Source of the DNA: Bowmanella pacifica
GTDB lineage: Bacteria > Pseudomonadota > Gammaproteobacteria > Enterobacterales > Alteromonadaceae
NCBI RefSeq assembly: GCF_014645355.1
Contig: NZ_BMLS01000003.1
Coordinates: forward strand, 1-64,000
Reading direction: 5' to 3'
Length of the DNA: 64,000 bases
Below are positions 42,835 to 53,022 of this stretch, piece by piece. The notes under the pieces are model-generated. The model made no database searches, was not told the DNA's origin, and saw only the letters and a program-made list of their open reading frames with translations. Both the position numbers and the translations under genes were made by a program. The stretch's first letter is position 1. Every line of letters begins with the position of its first letter.

Positions 42835-43555
42835 TTACCCTAAGCTGCGTCCGCCATCTATCTTGAGTGTTTGCCCGGTAACGTAGTTGGCCTTGAGTAA
42901 AAAGCCAATGGCATCGGTGATATCCTGCTCCTGCCCTAAGCGGCCTAATGGGATCTGAGCCAAAATGCGTTGTTTATTCTGATCTGTTATCTCTTCGGGC
43001 CACAGGATAGCCCCAGGGGCAATGGCGTTAACTCTTACTTCAGGGGCTAACTCAATGGCCAGCGTCTGTCATACTCACCAGTCCGGCTTTCGCCATGCAG
43101 TAAACGCTGTGGCCAGCTAACGGACGAAACGCATGGATATCTACCATATTGATAATAGTGCCTTTGCGCCGTTTCAGCTCATCGGCCAGATAATGGCTCA
43201 GAAACAAGGGTGCTTGCATATTGCTACCCACCAGTGTCTGCCAGGCAGGCTGGCTTATTTCATCGAGCGGCGTAGGAAAGAAGCTTGAGGCATTGTTAAT
43301 CAGTACGTCCAGGCGGCCAAACTGCGCCAGTACCTTAGCGGTTAAAGTTTCCAGCTGGCTGATTTGTGTCAAATCGCCTTGCACCAGCGCGGCGCTGTCT
43401 GGGCGGGTAAAATTGAGCTCTTCGCAAAGCGCTGCAGCCTGCTGATAAGAACCCAAGCAATGCAACACTATCCGGTAGCCTTGCTGGTGAAGCGCTTGGG
43501 CGGTTGCAGCACCCAGACGTTTGGCACTACCACTGATAAAAACGACCTTTTCCAT
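42835..43555 (-). pseudogene. folM: frameshifted FolM-type pteridine reductase / SDR gene
   Basis: A short-chain dehydrogenase read in two frames. The first (43555 to about 43070) has the nucleotide site FISGSAKRLGAATAQALHQQ, the NNASS motif and YCMAK of the catalytic Tyr-Lys, then stops as SMTDAGH. The second frame resumes at once with LAIELAPEVRVNAIAPGAIL, then WPEEITDQNK, and ends IDGGRSLG at 42835. Loss of two bases (restoring CT in GACGCTCTGGCC near 43061-43066) or gain of one rejoins the frames. The product would be a dihydromonapterin/pteridine reductase. It may be a real lesion or a sequence error. Confidence 0.85.
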
Positions 43556-43609
43556 TAGCTGTTTTGGTTACCGCGTGTTTGAAAGCCGTTAGTATGACCT
43601 TGTCTTGCC

Positions 43610-44470
43610 CTAGCTGTCCAAATGTTGCAAATGAAGTTTGGCGGTTTGAATATACTGGCCGCCGAATAACAGCGCATGGTTTAGTAAGTGATAAAGTTGA
43701 TAAACAGGCTTGCGGTATTGATAGTCCTGACTCAGGGGCCAGGTTTCCTGATAGCCCTGATAAAAAGGTTCAGGAAAGCGTCCGAATAGTTCGGTCATAG
43801 CAATATCGGTTTCTCGATCTCCGTAGTAAAAAGCCGGGTCGAATATGACGGGTTGGTTTTTCCAAAATCCGGTATTGCCTTGCCACAAATCACCATGCAG
43901 CGGAGAGGCTGGCGGACAGTGCCCAGCCAGTAGCTGCTTAATGGACGTCACCACATTATCAACAGAGATGGTCAAAATGTTTTTCTCTTGCAGCAGCTGC
44001 AGCAGATAGCCAATTCGCTGCTCAGCAAAAAAGTGACACCATTTCTTTTGCCAGGCATTGGGCTGTATGGTGCTGCCGATGAAATTATCTTCATCCCAGC
44101 CGTATTGAGCTTGGACATTGGTGCCATGCAGGGTTGCCAAGCTGCGGCCAAACTGAAACCACAAGTCGGCTGAACCTTCTGACATCTTCAGGTATTCGAG
44201 CACCAAAAAACTGTACTGCGATACCCGTCCTGCACATATCACGGTGGGCAGTTTGATATTGTGCTCTATACGTAGATGTTCCAGCCCCTGAGACTCACAT
44301 TCTAAGCGGGGCAAGGCGGCAGCGTCGGCGACTTTAATAAAGTAGCGTTGACGACCGTCTGTCACCCTGAAGCTGCGGGTATGAAATTGTTGATGTACCT
44401 GACGGATATCCTCGCAGATAAAATCCTGTCCCAGGTTCTCGCTGATCTGTTCGCTAATAAAATGCCACAT
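43610..44470 (-). CDS. fructosamine kinase family protein (YniA/FN3K-like)
   Basis: 286 residues from the ATG ending at 44470 (MWHFISEQISENLGQDF); a TTG reading to 44521 is less likely. The family's kinase motifs are PLHGDLWQGNTGFW (catalytic loop) and VIFDPAFYYGDRETDIAMTE (metal site). The family phosphorylates ketosamines on glycated proteins; E. coli YniA is the bacterial example. The neighbours do not refine the role. It is on the same strand as the START gene, 56 nt upstream. Confidence 0.9.
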   Translation of the reverse strand: MWHFISEQISENLGQDFICEDIRQVHQQFHTRSFRVTDGRQRYFIKVADAAALPRLECESQGLEHLRIEHNIKLPTVICAGRVSQYSFLVLEYLKMSEGSADLWFQFGRSLATLHGTNVQAQYGWDEDNFIGSTIQPNAWQKKWCHFFAEQRIGYLLQLLQEKNILTISVDNVVTSIKQLLAGHCPPASPLHGDLWQGNTGFWKNQPVIFDPAFYYGDRETDIAMTELFGRFPEPFYQGYQETWPLSQDYQYRKPVYQLYHLLNHALLFGGQYIQTAKLHLQHLDS

Positions 44471-44526
44471 GCTCGGATAATGGGTTGCCCGACATTCTTC
44501 ATAGTATGGAACAGCAGACAAATTTG

Positions 44527-45219
44527 TTAAGCGCCGTTAGGGATTTTTTCTGTTGGTTCTTGAATACCTCGCAAGGGTTTATTCTGGTAGATGGAATTGG
44601 GCAGAATCTTTCTAAGCGCCACAAAAGTCTTAAAGGTGCCATCAAGCAGCATTCGATTGGCCAACCAGTGCGGGATGTTGCCCGCTGCATCGGCGCTACC
44701 CTGATAACAAATTTCTAATTGATTTGCGGGGAAGGGGGTTAAGGTCCAGCTTGACCATACCCCTTGTAGTCTCACCATGGTTGGGATTTTGGGTAAGGAC
44801 TCGGATGCATCTTCAACAATCAGTGTTAGCACCAAGCTGTCTGGATCCTGTTCATAGTGGGAGCGCGTTACGAGGTCGCGATCACGTATCGGCCAGGGCG
44901 CGTTAAAAACGCTATGCACTAAGTCCTGATTCGTCTGTGGGCGATCCAACAGGGTGATCTGCCTGGCGTTGGCAATCCATTTTGGGCCTTGCTCGGTATC
45001 TCGTAGCAGCAGAATAAAGGCGCTGAGATCGCTGCGTAGCAGCGTTTTTGCCATGACATCATCTACCGCGGAGTCGCTTTTGCGTCGATACAGTTCAATT
45101 TGGTGTTTCGACTTAACGTGCTGCCATTGACTCCCGCTAACCTCGCAATCCGCCAGGGCCTCAGTGCTAAAAAGCAGTAAGCTCAGTAAAACGGGGAGTG
45201 AAAATTGCATCCAGGCCAT
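44527..45219 (-). CDS. START-domain protein with signal peptide
   Basis: 230-residue exported protein: a signal peptide (LPVLLSLLLFSTEALA, cleavage before DCEV) followed by a START/Bet v1-like lipid-binding domain (VKSKHQIELYRRKSDSAVDD, WIANARQITLLDRPQTNQD, NAPWPIRDRDLVTRSHYEQD). Bacterial secreted START proteins probably handle hydrophobic ligands in the periplasm; no ligand is known for this group. A second ATG three codons in is an equally good start. Confidence 0.85.
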   Translation of the reverse strand: MAWMQFSLPVLLSLLLFSTEALADCEVSGSQWQHVKSKHQIELYRRKSDSAVDDVMAKTLLRSDLSAFILLLRDTEQGPKWIANARQITLLDRPQTNQDLVHSVFNAPWPIRDRDLVTRSHYEQDPDSLVLTLIVEDASESLPKIPTMVRLQGVWSSWTLTPFPANQLEICYQGSADAAGNIPHWLANRMLLDGTFKTFVALRKILPNSIYQNKPLRGIQEPTEKIPNGA

Positions 45220-45277
45220 GAAATAGATATAGTTGCGCCTGGTCTGATGGTAGCAGACCTGACGCCAAATTAGATAG

Positions 45278-45298
45278 CACCCGTTGTGGGTGTTTTTT
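45278..45298 (+). promoter_or_regulatory. leader hairpin with T run upstream of thrS
   Basis: CACCC-GTTGT-GGGTG (45278-45292) followed by six T has the form of an intrinsic terminator, but no plus-strand gene precedes it. A second hairpin (GGTCTG/CAGACC, 45241-45259) lies just upstream. Together they could form a transcription-attenuating or tRNA-mimicking leader of thrS. This is inference. Confidence 0.45.
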
Positions 45299-45353
45299 GT
45301 TTTTTGACCAACAAGTGGCGCTTGGTTTGTGTCACCACTGTTAAGGAATTTTC

Positions 45354-47270
45354 ATGCCTGTAATTACACTTCCCGACGGCAGTCAACGTCAATTTGATAA
45401 TCCTGTTTCCGTAATGGATGTCGCCAATGACATAGGTCCTGGTCTTGCTAAAGCCACCATAGCCGGCCGTATTGATGGTCGGTTGGTTGATGCCTGTGAG
45501 CTTATCAGTACCGATGCGACTTTGCAGATTATCACTGCCAAGGATGATGAAGGGCTGGAAATCCTGCGCCACTCCTGTGCGCACTTGTTGGGGCATGCGA
45601 TTAAGCAGTTGTGGCCGAATACCAAAATGGCCATTGGTCCTGTCATTGACAACGGTTTTTACTACGATGTTGACATGGAACATGCGCTTAGCCAGGAAGA
45701 TCTGGATAAATTGGAAAAGCGCATGCAGGAGCTGGCCAACACTAACTATAACGTGGTGAAGAAAGTCGTAAGCTGGCAGGAGGCTCGCGATGCCTTCGCC
45801 GCCCGTGGCGAGTCATATAAGATTGAAATTCTGGATGAAAACATCAGCCGTGATGACCGTCCGGGTTTGTACCACCATGAAGAATATATGGACATGTGCC
45901 GGGGACCACACGTACCCAATATGCGTTTCTGTCAGCATTTCAAAATCATGAAAGTAGCCGGTGCTTATTGGCGTGGTAACAGCGACAATAAAATGTTGCA
46001 GCGTATCTACGGTACCGCCTGGGCAGATAAAAAACAGCTCAAAGCCTATTTGCAGCGACTGGAAGAAGCGGAAAAGCGCGACCACCGTAAAATTGGTAAG
46101 GCGCTGGATTTGTTCCATTGGCAGGAAGAAGCACCCGGTATGGTGTTCTGGCATAACGATGGCTGGACTATCTACACTGAACTGGAAAAGTTTGTCCGTG
46201 AAAAACTACGCACATACAGCTACGGCGAAGTAAAAGGCCCATTAATGATGGACCGCACCCTGTGGGAGAAATCAGGACACTGGGACAAATACGCTGAGAA
46301 TATGTTTATTACCGAGTCGGAAAAACGTATTTACGCAGTGAAACCCATGAACTGTCCCGGCCACGTGCAGATTTTTAACCAGGGGTTAAAGTCTTACCGT
46401 GACCTGCCGCTACGTATGGCGGAATTTGGTTGTTGCCACCGTAATGAGCCGTCAGGTGCCTTGCATGGCCTGATGCGTGTACGTGGCTTTACTCAGGATG
46501 ATGCGCATATCTTCTGTACCGAAGAGCAAGTACTGAGTGAAGTGGGTGGTTGTATCGATATGATTTACGAAACATACAAGACCTTTGGTTTTGATAAGAT
46601 CGTGGTCAAACTGTCTACCCGTCCGGAAAAACGTGTGGGTTCCGAGGAAGCCTGGGATAAAGCCGAGAAAGCACTGGCCGAAGCGCTGGATAGCAAAGGC
46701 ATTGAATTCCAGTATCTGCCTGGTGAAGGGGCTTTCTATGGCCCGAAAATTGAATTTACCCTGCATGATTGTCTAGACCGTGCCTGGCAGTGCGGTACAG
46801 TGCAGTTGGACTTCTCCATGCCTGGTCGTCTGGGTAGCACTTATGTGGCCGAAGACGGCGAGCGTAAAGTGCCGGTAATGATTCACCGTGCGGTATTGGG
46901 GTCACTGGAACGTTTCATCGGTATTCTCACCGAAGAATACGCCGGTTTCTTCCCACTGTGGCTTGCTCCCATGCAAATGGTAGTGATGAATATTACCGAT
47001 AATCAGGCCGAATATGCCGCCGATGTGGCAAAAAGGTTACAAGAAGTTGGTTTTAGAGCAAAGTCTGACTTGAGAAACGAGAAGATTGGCTTTAAAATCC
47101 GCGAGCACACTCTAAGGCGTGTTCCTTATATGTTGGTTGTCGGTGACAAAGAAATGGAAGCCGGCGAAGTAGCAGTAAGGACTCGGAAAGGCGAAGACCT
47201 GGGCAAATTCTCCCTGGAGGAGTTTATTAGTAAGGCCCAACAACAGGTCACTAGCAAGATTATCGAATAA
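45354..47270 (+). CDS. thrS: threonyl-tRNA synthetase
   Basis: 638-residue class II synthetase charging tRNA-Thr. It has the N-terminal TGS domain ([20 protein letters not shown]), an editing domain ([20 protein letters not shown]), and the catalytic core with motif 2 [20 protein letters not shown] and zinc-binding [10 protein letters not shown]. Motif 3 lies in [20 protein letters not shown] and a C-terminal anticodon-binding domain follows. AAGGAA lies 8 nt before the ATG. It heads the classic thrS-infC-rpmI-rplT order. Confidence 0.99.
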   Translation: MPVITLPDGSQRQFDNPVSVMDVANDIGPGLAKATIAGRIDGRLVDACELISTDATLQIITAKDDEGLEILRHSCAHLLGHAIKQLWPNTKMAIGPVIDNGFYYDVDMEHALSQEDLDKLEKRMQELANTNYNVVKKVVSWQEARDAFAARGESYKIEILDENISRDDRPGLYHHEEYMDMCRGPHVPNMRFCQHFKIMKVAGAYWRGNSDNKMLQRIYGTAWADKKQLKAYLQRLEEAEKRDHRKIGKALDLFHWQEEAPGMVFWHNDGWTIYTELEKFVREKLRTYSYGEVKGPLMMDRTLWEKSGHWDKYAENMFITESEKRIYAVKPMNCPGHVQIFNQGLKSYRDLPLRMAEFGCCHRNEPSGALHGLMRVRGFTQDDAHIFCTEEQVLSEVGGCIDMIYETYKTFGFDKIVVKLSTRPEKRVGSEEAWDKAEKALAEALDSKGIEFQYLPGEGAFYGPKIEFTLHDCLDRAWQCGTVQLDFSMPGRLGSTYVAEDGERKVPVMIHRAVLGSLERFIGILTEEYAGFFPLWLAPMQMVVMNITDNQAEYAADVAKRLQEVGFRAKSDLRNEKIGFKIREHTLRRVPYMLVVGDKEMEAGEVAVRTRKGEDLGKFSLEEFISKAQQQVTSKIIE

Positions 47271-47287
47271 TTTCGGAGGAAGAGCAT

Positions 47288-47830
47288 ATTAAAGGTGCTA
47301 ACACGAAGGGCCAAGATTCGGCAAAAGCCCGTATTAACGAAGAAATAAGAGCAAAAGACGTTCGTTTGATTGGCAAGGATGGTGAACAGGCAGGCATAGT
47401 CTCCCTGGCCCAGGCACTTGAATCAGCCGCAGAAGTCGAGCTGGATCTGGTGGAAATTAGCCCGAATGCCGAACCGCCGGTCTGTAAGATTATGGACTAC
47501 GGCAAGTTCATCTTCGAAAAGAGTAAAGCTCAGAAAGAGCAAAAGAAAAAGCAGAAGCAAATTCAGGTCAAGGAGGTGAAATTCCGCCCTGGCACTGATG
47601 AAGGCGATTACCAGGTCAAACTGCGCAACCTGCGTCGCTTTCTTGAAGGGGGTGATAAAGCCAAAGTCACAATCCGTTTCCGCGGACGTGAAATGGCTCA
47701 CCAAGAAATTGGCATTCAACTTCTGAACCGGATTAAAACCGACTTAGAAGATCTTGCCAACTGTGAGTCTTTCCCCAACAGGGTGGAAGGCAGACAGATG
47801 ATCATGGTGCTTGCCCCCACTAAACGGTAA
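47288..47830 (+). CDS. infC: translation initiation factor IF-3, AUU start
   Basis: 180 residues when read from the rare ATT start at 47288, exactly the length of E. coli IF-3. GGAGG (47275-47279) lies 8 nt upstream, and no ATG is available until residue 27 (a reading from 47366 loses the conserved [20 protein letters not shown]). The N-domain includes [20 protein letters not shown] and the C-domain [23 protein letters not shown] is the known autoregulatory device: IF-3 rejects its own start codon when abundant. It begins 17 nt after thrS. Confidence 0.97.
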   Translation: MKGANTKGQDSAKARINEEIRAKDVRLIGKDGEQAGIVSLAQALESAAEVELDLVEISPNAEPPVCKIMDYGKFIFEKSKAQKEQKKKQKQIQVKEVKFRPGTDEGDYQVKLRNLRRFLEGGDKAKVTIRFRGREMAHQEIGIQLLNRIKTDLEDLANCESFPNRVEGRQMIMVLAPTKR

Positions 47831-47878
47831 GTAAGGCTCATCAAGTACTTTGATGACTGCGCGTCAAGGTCGCCTTAC
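47831..47878 (+). promoter_or_regulatory. candidate L20-binding leader of rpmI-rplT
   Basis: GTAAGGC (47831-47837) pairs with GCCTTAC (47872-47878), enclosing a second stem CATCAAG/CTTTGATG (47839-47855). The position between infC and rpmI matches the L20 autoregulatory region of E. coli, where L20 binds an rRNA-like structure and represses rpmI and rplT. L20-specific nucleotides were not verified. Confidence 0.5.
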
Positions 47879-47915
47879 TACTTGGTTGTAACTTAAACAA
47901 TGCGGAGTTTTAGCA

Positions 47916-48113
47916 ATGCCTAAAATGAAAAGCAACAGCGGTGCCGCGAAGCGTTTTAAAAAATCAGCTTCCGGTCGCTTTAAAAGCAAGCAGTCTCACT
48001 TGCGTCACATCCTGACCAAGAAGAGCTCTAAGCGTAAACGCCACCTGCGTGGCAAGAAACTGGCCCATGACTCGGATACTGCGTTGATCCAGCGCATGTT
48101 GCCGTACGCTTAA
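47916..48113 (+). CDS. rpmI: 50S ribosomal protein L35
   Basis: 65-residue basic ribosomal protein with the invariant [20 protein letters not shown] start and the [20 protein letters not shown] middle. It is usual in length and place between infC and rplT. GCGGAG lies before the ATG. Confidence 0.99.
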   Translation: MPKMKSNSGAAKRFKKSASGRFKSKQSHLRHILTKKSSKRKRHLRGKKLAHDSDTALIQRMLPYA

Positions 48114-48128
48114 GCTAAAGGAGACTGA

Positions 48129-48488
<360 letters not shown>

Positions 48489-48519
48489 TATTTAACTATT
48501 AAGCTTGAGTTCTTTCAGG

Positions 48520-48553
48520 AAAACGGGAAGCCGGATGCTTCCCGTTTTTTTTT
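48520..48553 (+). terminator. intrinsic terminator after rplT
   Basis: AAACGGGAAGC and GCTTCCCGTTT form an 11-bp stem with a 5-nt loop, followed by a run of nine T. It ends the thrS-infC-rpmI-rplT unit. Confidence 0.95.
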
Positions 48554-48765
48554 ATGTTCATGGATGACGCTGACGTGGTAGGGAACATTCGTCAGCGATG
48601 TCAGAAACATCATATCCTCATCCCGCCTTTCTATCCCTGGCGGATACTTATCCTTAAAGCTAACTCTGCTGTGTGTTTACAAGCGTTTGATAATGACTCG
48701 TCCTTCGTTACTTACCTATGGCTCTGTCATTGTTTCTTTGGGCGCAAAGCAAGAAGGGATGAATA
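48554..48765. other. gap without a convincing gene
   Basis: About 210 bases between the rplT terminator and the porin terminator. A 70-codon plus-strand frame is present but has no ribosome site, no recognisable family and an odd composition (Cys, His, Trp, Phe-rich), so it is judged spurious. Confidence 0.5.
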
Positions 48766-48791
48766 AATAAAAAGCCGGGCAACCCCGGCTT
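48766..48791 (-). terminator. intrinsic terminator of the porin gene
   Basis: On the minus strand the stem AAGCCGGG/CCCGGCTT (48772-48791) with a 4-nt loop is followed by a T-rich run. A second perfect 9-bp hairpin (CGCCGGTAT/ATACCGGCG, 48803-48829) precedes it, between the porin stop and this terminator. Confidence 0.85.
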
Positions 48792-48853
48792 ACCGATAAA
48801 AGCGCCGGTATCAATTATAAATACCGGCGAACAGGCTTTAGGCAAGAGGAGGC

Positions 48854-50011
48854 CTAAAACGCATACTTGGCAGAAAATTGCAGTCTGTCCATATCACCAT
48901 CCAAGCCATTCTCCAGTTCACGTTCGGAGTGAGAATATTCCAATCCAAAACTGAGTGCCTTAGTGGGTGAGTAGATGGCGTTAACGGCCACTCTGCTGGT
49001 TGTTTCTGTAACACCAGTGCCGGTTAAGTCCAACTCATTGTCAGCATCAAAGAAAGAATAGCTTAGGGTTGAGCGCCATTGATCATTCCACCAGTGACGG
49101 TAAGCAATAAAACCACCGCTTGAGTCGATAGCTTCCAGTTCGTTATTAGCATTCAACACGGCGCCATTCGCAGCATTAATCGCCAGATAACGACCCATGC
49201 CTGAACCGGCGTTATACATAACCTTGATGTCATCTTTGCCGATATTAAATTTAGCCGAAATACTAAATGCCGCCGCGGTTTCTGTGGTGTCTATATTGAC
49301 GCCATTGTCATAAGCCAGCTGTCTGATAAGGGCTGCGCCTGACACATGACCCCAGTCAGCCTTATGGGTATAACGCAAGACTAAATCGGGCACAGAGTTA
49401 TCGTCGGTGACTATGCGGCCACCACCACCATATGGGGTAACTGTGGTTTCAGGGTTTTCCAGAGCAACTTGGAAACCACCATGGCTGTATCGAATCATGG
49501 CTTGACGAACAAAGATGGTTCCATCGGTGGTACCGATGAAATCCAGGCTTTCTGGCAAAACAGAGACGTCCTGGAAAGTACTCCAGGTCTGACCAAACAA
49601 CCATCCATCATACTCTATAGTGGCAATACGTAAGCGCGGGCTGTATGAGTTACTGACCCGCTCATCACCGTTAGGTGTGGCCATAAAGTCCAATTCAATC
49701 TTGGTTGACAAGGTTTTGCCATTTTCCAAGGCGGTTTTGGATGAGAAATTAAAACGGGTTTGACGCGCGTGCATGTCAAAGGCTGTGCCTTCATCATTGC
49801 CGCCAACCGGCGTTAGACCTGGGATGTAAAAGTCACGACCAATATTACCAGATGGTAAACTGCCGTCGGAATACTGGCTGGCAATGGCATCAAGTTTAAC
49901 GTAGCCACCAAAAGTGAATTTGGTGTCTTCCAATACTGACGCGTGAGCGGCAGAGGTACAAAACAGCGCGCTTATTAGGTAGGCAAGGGGACTCTTCGTT
50001 ATGCTTTTCAT
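48854..50011 (-). CDS. DcaP-like outer-membrane porin
   Basis: 385-residue outer-membrane beta-barrel: a signal peptide ending at about AHA (residue 24), a first strand KFTFGGYVKLDAIASQYSDG, and a C-terminal LQFSAKYAF with the terminal phenylalanine used for BAM insertion. The pattern (ARQTRFNFSSKT, LSTKIELDFM, GQTWSTFQDV, then PESLDFIGTT) fits DcaP-type porins, trimeric channels for dicarboxylates and other small anions. It is divergent from acs, with repeated operator-like sequences between, so co-regulation with acetate use is plausible. Confidence 0.82.
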   Translation of the reverse strand: MKSITKSPLAYLISALFCTSAAHASVLEDTKFTFGGYVKLDAIASQYSDGSLPSGNIGRDFYIPGLTPVGGNDEGTAFDMHARQTRFNFSSKTALENGKTLSTKIELDFMATPNGDERVSNSYSPRLRIATIEYDGWLFGQTWSTFQDVSVLPESLDFIGTTDGTIFVRQAMIRYSHGGFQVALENPETTVTPYGGGGRIVTDDNSVPDLVLRYTHKADWGHVSGAALIRQLAYDNGVNIDTTETAAAFSISAKFNIGKDDIKVMYNAGSGMGRYLAINAANGAVLNANNELEAIDSSGGFIAYRHWWNDQWRSTLSYSFFDADNELDLTGTGVTETTSRVAVNAIYSPTKALSFGLEYSHSERELENGLDGDMDRLQFSAKYAF

Positions 50012-50071
50012 TGCAGTTCCTCGTGTTCAAAGTCTGCTTAACAATTGTTCAGTAGGACAAACTGCTCAATC

Positions 50072-50191
50072 AGACCATGGTCTAAGCGACCAAGGTCGAA
50101 GAATTCCCGCTAACCGCCGGAATCTTGTTGTTAAAGGGGTGTAATGCCTGTTTTAATTTGGTGTTAACCATATGTTGTACGACTATGGTCT
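50072..50191. promoter_or_regulatory. repeated operator-like palindromes in the porin-acs intergenic region
   Basis: Three similar 12-bp sites occur: AGACCATGGTCT (50072-50083, perfect palindrome), CGACCAAGGTCG (50087-50098) and CGACTATGGTCT (50180-50191). A degenerate fourth (AACCATATGTTG) lies near 50166-50177. Each neighbouring pair is spaced about 15 bp centre to centre. They lie between divergent genes, upstream of acs. The response regulator encoded after acs (52282) is a candidate to bind them. Confidence 0.6.
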
Positions 50192-50250
50192 AATACTTTA
50201 GCCGGGCCGGCTCCTTAGTATTGCATCGAAAATTACATGGAGATCTGACA

Positions 50251-52194
50251 ATGTCGCATGCTACTTATCCTGTTTCTTCCTATCCACATCGGGCCACCCA
50301 TGCCGACAATGCAGAGTATCTGCGTTTGTATAAATGGTCAGTGGAAGACCCGGAAGGGTTTTGGGCAGAACAGGGCAAAAGACTGGATTGGATCAAACCA
50401 TACAGTCAGGTCAAAGCAACCAGCTTTGCCCGGGGAAATGTTAAAATTAATTGGTTTGCCGACGGGCAATTGAATGCCAGCTATAACTGTATAGATCGCC
50501 ATCTGAAGACCAACCCAGACGCCACGGCCATTATTTGGGAAGGTGACGATCCTGCCTCTGATAAAACCATCAGCTACCAGCAAATGCACGATGAAGTGTG
50601 CAAATTGGCAAATGCCATGAAGGCCAAGGGCGTCAGTAAAGGTGATCGCGTCATTATCTATATGCCAATGATCCCTGAAGCGGCTTATGCCATGTTGGCT
50701 TGTGCGCGAATCGGTGCTGTGCACTCGGTTATTTTCGGCGGTTTCTCACCGAATGCCATTGCTGATCGTATTGAAGATTGTCAGGCCAAGCTGGTTATCA
50801 CCGCTAACTACGGCCGTCGTGGCGGCAACAAAGTACCGCTTAAAGCCAACGTAGATAAAGCCTTGGAAAAAGACGGTACAGGCAGTATTAAAGACGTTAT
50901 TGTGTGCCAATTGCTACAGGAAGATACCCTGATGCAAGAGGGGCGTGATGTGTGGTGGCATGATGCTGTTGCTGGTTGTGCGACAAGCTGCGAGCCAGAA
51001 GCCATGAACGCCGAAGACCCCTTGTTTGTGCTATACACCTCAGGGTCCACTGGTCAGCCCAAAGGTGTGGTGCATACCACGGGTGGCTACCTGGTGTACG
51101 CATCCATGACGCATCAGTATGTGTTCGACTATAACCCCGGCGATGTCTACTGGTGTGCAGCAGACGTGGGCTGGATTACCGGACACAGCTACATTGTTTA
51201 CGGTCCATTTGCCAATGGTGCCATTTCTCTGATGTTTGAAGGGGTACCGACTTATCCTGATGTACGTCGTATGGCGCAGGTGGTGGATAAGCACAAGGTT
51301 AATATTCTTTACACTGCACCAACAGCTATTCGTGCCCTGATGGCTAAAGGGGATTTCCCTGCCGAAGGCACCAGCCGCGAAACCCTGCGTTTGCTCGGCA
51401 GTGTTGGCGAGCCTATTAACCCTGAAGCCTGGGAGTGGTACCACGACAAAATTGGCGATAAGCGCTGTCCTATCGTGGATACCTGGTGGCAGACAGAAAC
51501 CGGCGGCATAATGATCACACCACTGCCTGGTGCTACGGATTTAAAACCTGGCTCTGCTACTCGCCCGTTCTTTGGTATACAACCTGCGTTGGTTGATGCG
51601 GAAGGAAAATTCCTGGATGGCGCTACCGAAGGTAACCTGGTTATCAAGGACTCCTGGCCAGGTCAGGCAAGAACCGTGTGGGGTGACCATGCAAGGTTTG
51701 AGCAGACCTATTTCAGTACCTATGACAATCTGTACTTTACAGGTGATGGCGCACGTCGAGATGAAGACGGTTACTATTGGATCACTGGGCGTGTAGATGA
51801 TGTTCTGAACGTATCGGGCCACCGTCTGGGTACGGCAGAGATTGAAAGTTCGTTGGTGGGACACCCAGCCGTTGCTGAGGCTGCTGTGGTGGGGTACCCC
51901 CATGACATTAAAGGACAGGGGATCTACGTTTATCTGTTGCCTACCGATGGCGTGGAAATTACCGACGAGCTGACCAAGCAAGTACGTCAATGGGTAAGAG
52001 ATGACCTTAGCCCCATTGCAACCCCTGATTTTATTCAATGGACACATGGTCTGCCCAAGACTCGCTCCGGCAAGATCATGCGTCGTATTTTGCGTAAAAT
52101 TGCGGCTAATGAGTTTGAAAATCTCGGTGATACATCAACCCTGGCGGATCCGTCTGTGGTGGATTCACTCATTGATAAGCGTTTGAATCGCTGA
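50251..52194 (+). CDS. acs: acetyl-CoA synthetase
   Basis: 647 residues from ATG 50251 (GGAG 8 nt upstream); a TTG reading from 50221 is rejected. This AMP-forming ligase converts acetate, ATP and CoA to acetyl-CoA via acetyl-AMP. Motifs are the P-loop [51 protein letters not shown] and the C-terminal [17 protein letters not shown], whose lysine is the acetylation site controlling activity. It has its own terminator and lies directly upstream of a CrbR-type regulator. Confidence 0.98.
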   Translation: MSHATYPVSSYPHRATHADNAEYLRLYKWSVEDPEGFWAEQGKRLDWIKPYSQVKATSFARGNVKINWFADGQLNASYNCIDRHLKTNPDATAIIWEGDDPASDKTISYQQMHDEVCKLANAMKAKGVSKGDRVIIYMPMIPEAAYAMLACARIGAVHSVIFGGFSPNAIADRIEDCQAKLVITANYGRRGGNKVPLKANVDKALEKDGTGSIKDVIVCQLLQEDTLMQEGRDVWWHDAVAGCATSCEPEAMNAEDPLFVLYTSGSTGQPKGVVHTTGGYLVYASMTHQYVFDYNPGDVYWCAADVGWITGHSYIVYGPFANGAISLMFEGVPTYPDVRRMAQVVDKHKVNILYTAPTAIRALMAKGDFPAEGTSRETLRLLGSVGEPINPEAWEWYHDKIGDKRCPIVDTWWQTETGGIMITPLPGATDLKPGSATRPFFGIQPALVDAEGKFLDGATEGNLVIKDSWPGQARTVWGDHARFEQTYFSTYDNLYFTGDGARRDEDGYYWITGRVDDVLNVSGHRLGTAEIESSLVGHPAVAEAAVVGYPHDIKGQGIYVYLLPTDGVEITDELTKQVRQWVRDDLSPIATPDFIQWTHGLPKTRSGKIMRRILRKIAANEFENLGDTSTLADPSVVDSLIDKRLNR

Positions 52195-52235
52195 TTCATC
52201 TGGTGTCAACGCGCAAAATAGCGGACACTGTCAGA

Positions 52236-52257
52236 GGCCGCCGCCAGGCGGCCTTTT
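52236..52257 (+). terminator. intrinsic terminator after acs
   Basis: A perfect GC-rich stem GGCCGCC/GGCGGCC with a 4-nt loop (52236-52253) is followed by TTTT. It separates acs from the response regulator gene, which starts 25 nt later. Confidence 0.85.
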
Positions 52258-52281
52258 GTCACTTGTCATAATGGAGTCACC

Positions 52282-52959
52282 ATGGCCAAGTTTTTGATTG
52301 CCGATGACCACCCCCTGTTCAGGGAAGCACTGGGTAGTGCATTGCAACTAAAATTTCCTGCCTTATCACTGGTTCAATCAGATTCACTGGATTCGACCAT
52401 CAAGGCGTTAAGTGAACACGATGATGTGGATTTAGTGTTGCTTGACCTGCATATGCCCGGTTCTGGCGATCTCTATGGTCTTATTCGTGTTCGGCAGGAT
52501 TTCCCCACTGTCCCTGTTGCGGTGATTTCCGGTAGCGAGAGCCTGGAGGTCGTCTCTAAGGTTATGGGGTTTGGGGCATTGGGTTTTATTCCTAAATCTT
52601 CCTCTTCGGAACAAATTGCCGCTGCAATCAATAGCATTCTTGAGGGCGACAACTGGGTTCCGGAAGCACTGCGCGACAAGATCCAAAAAATCAGCGAAGA
52701 GGATAGAGACCTGGCGCAGAAAGTCGCTGATCTCACCCCCCAACAATACAAAGTGTTGTATCTGATCCACAACGGCCTGTTGAACAAGCAGATAGCCTAT
52801 GAGTTAGGTATTACTGAGGCTACGGTAAAGGCCCACGTTACTGCCATCTTCCGTAAACTGGATGTTTATAGTCGAATCCAAGCGGTATTGTTGGCAGAAA
52901 AGCTGCAGTTAGAACCACCTGGCAAGAGCGCACAAGAAGAGGTAGGCAAGGAAAGCTGA
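52282..52959 (+). CDS. LuxR/NarL-family response regulator (CrbR/ErdR-like)
   Basis: 225 residues. The receiver domain has the acidic pair in FLIADDHPLFREAL, the phosphorylatable aspartate in LVLLDLHMPG and the lysine in GFIPKSSS. The C-terminal LuxR-type helix-turn-helix is LTPQQYKVLYLIHNGLLNKQ followed by YELGITEATVKAHVTAI. In Vibrio and Pseudomonas the CrbS/CrbR (MxtR/ErdR) pair activates acs; a gene of this type next to acs suggests the same job. No sensor kinase gene is in the window. Confidence 0.88.
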   Translation: MAKFLIADDHPLFREALGSALQLKFPALSLVQSDSLDSTIKALSEHDDVDLVLLDLHMPGSGDLYGLIRVRQDFPTVPVAVISGSESLEVVSKVMGFGALGFIPKSSSSEQIAAAINSILEGDNWVPEALRDKIQKISEEDRDLAQKVADLTPQQYKVLYLIHNGLLNKQIAYELGITEATVKAHVTAIFRKLDVYSRIQAVLLAEKLQLEPPGKSAQEEVGKES

Positions 52960-53022
52960 TTTACATCTGACGCGTAAATTTTGTGCTATATGAATGGGGA
53001 CAACAGTACAAAAGGAATGCGT

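Noticed and set aside
42623-42886. 87-codon plus-strand frame opposite the CPXCG gene
   Set aside because: The minus strand holds the two-cysteine-pair CPXCG protein with a GGAGG site; the plus frame is its shadow.
45270-45683. 137-codon minus-strand frame opposite thrS
   Set aside because: Shadow of the highly conserved thrS coding frame.
47366-47830. infC starting at the first ATG
   Set aside because: It would delete the conserved N-terminal segment; the ATT at 47288 gives full length with a GGAGG site.
48554-48766. 70-codon plus-strand frame after rplT
   Set aside because: No ribosome site, no family pattern and an odd amino-acid composition; it starts inside the T run of a terminator.
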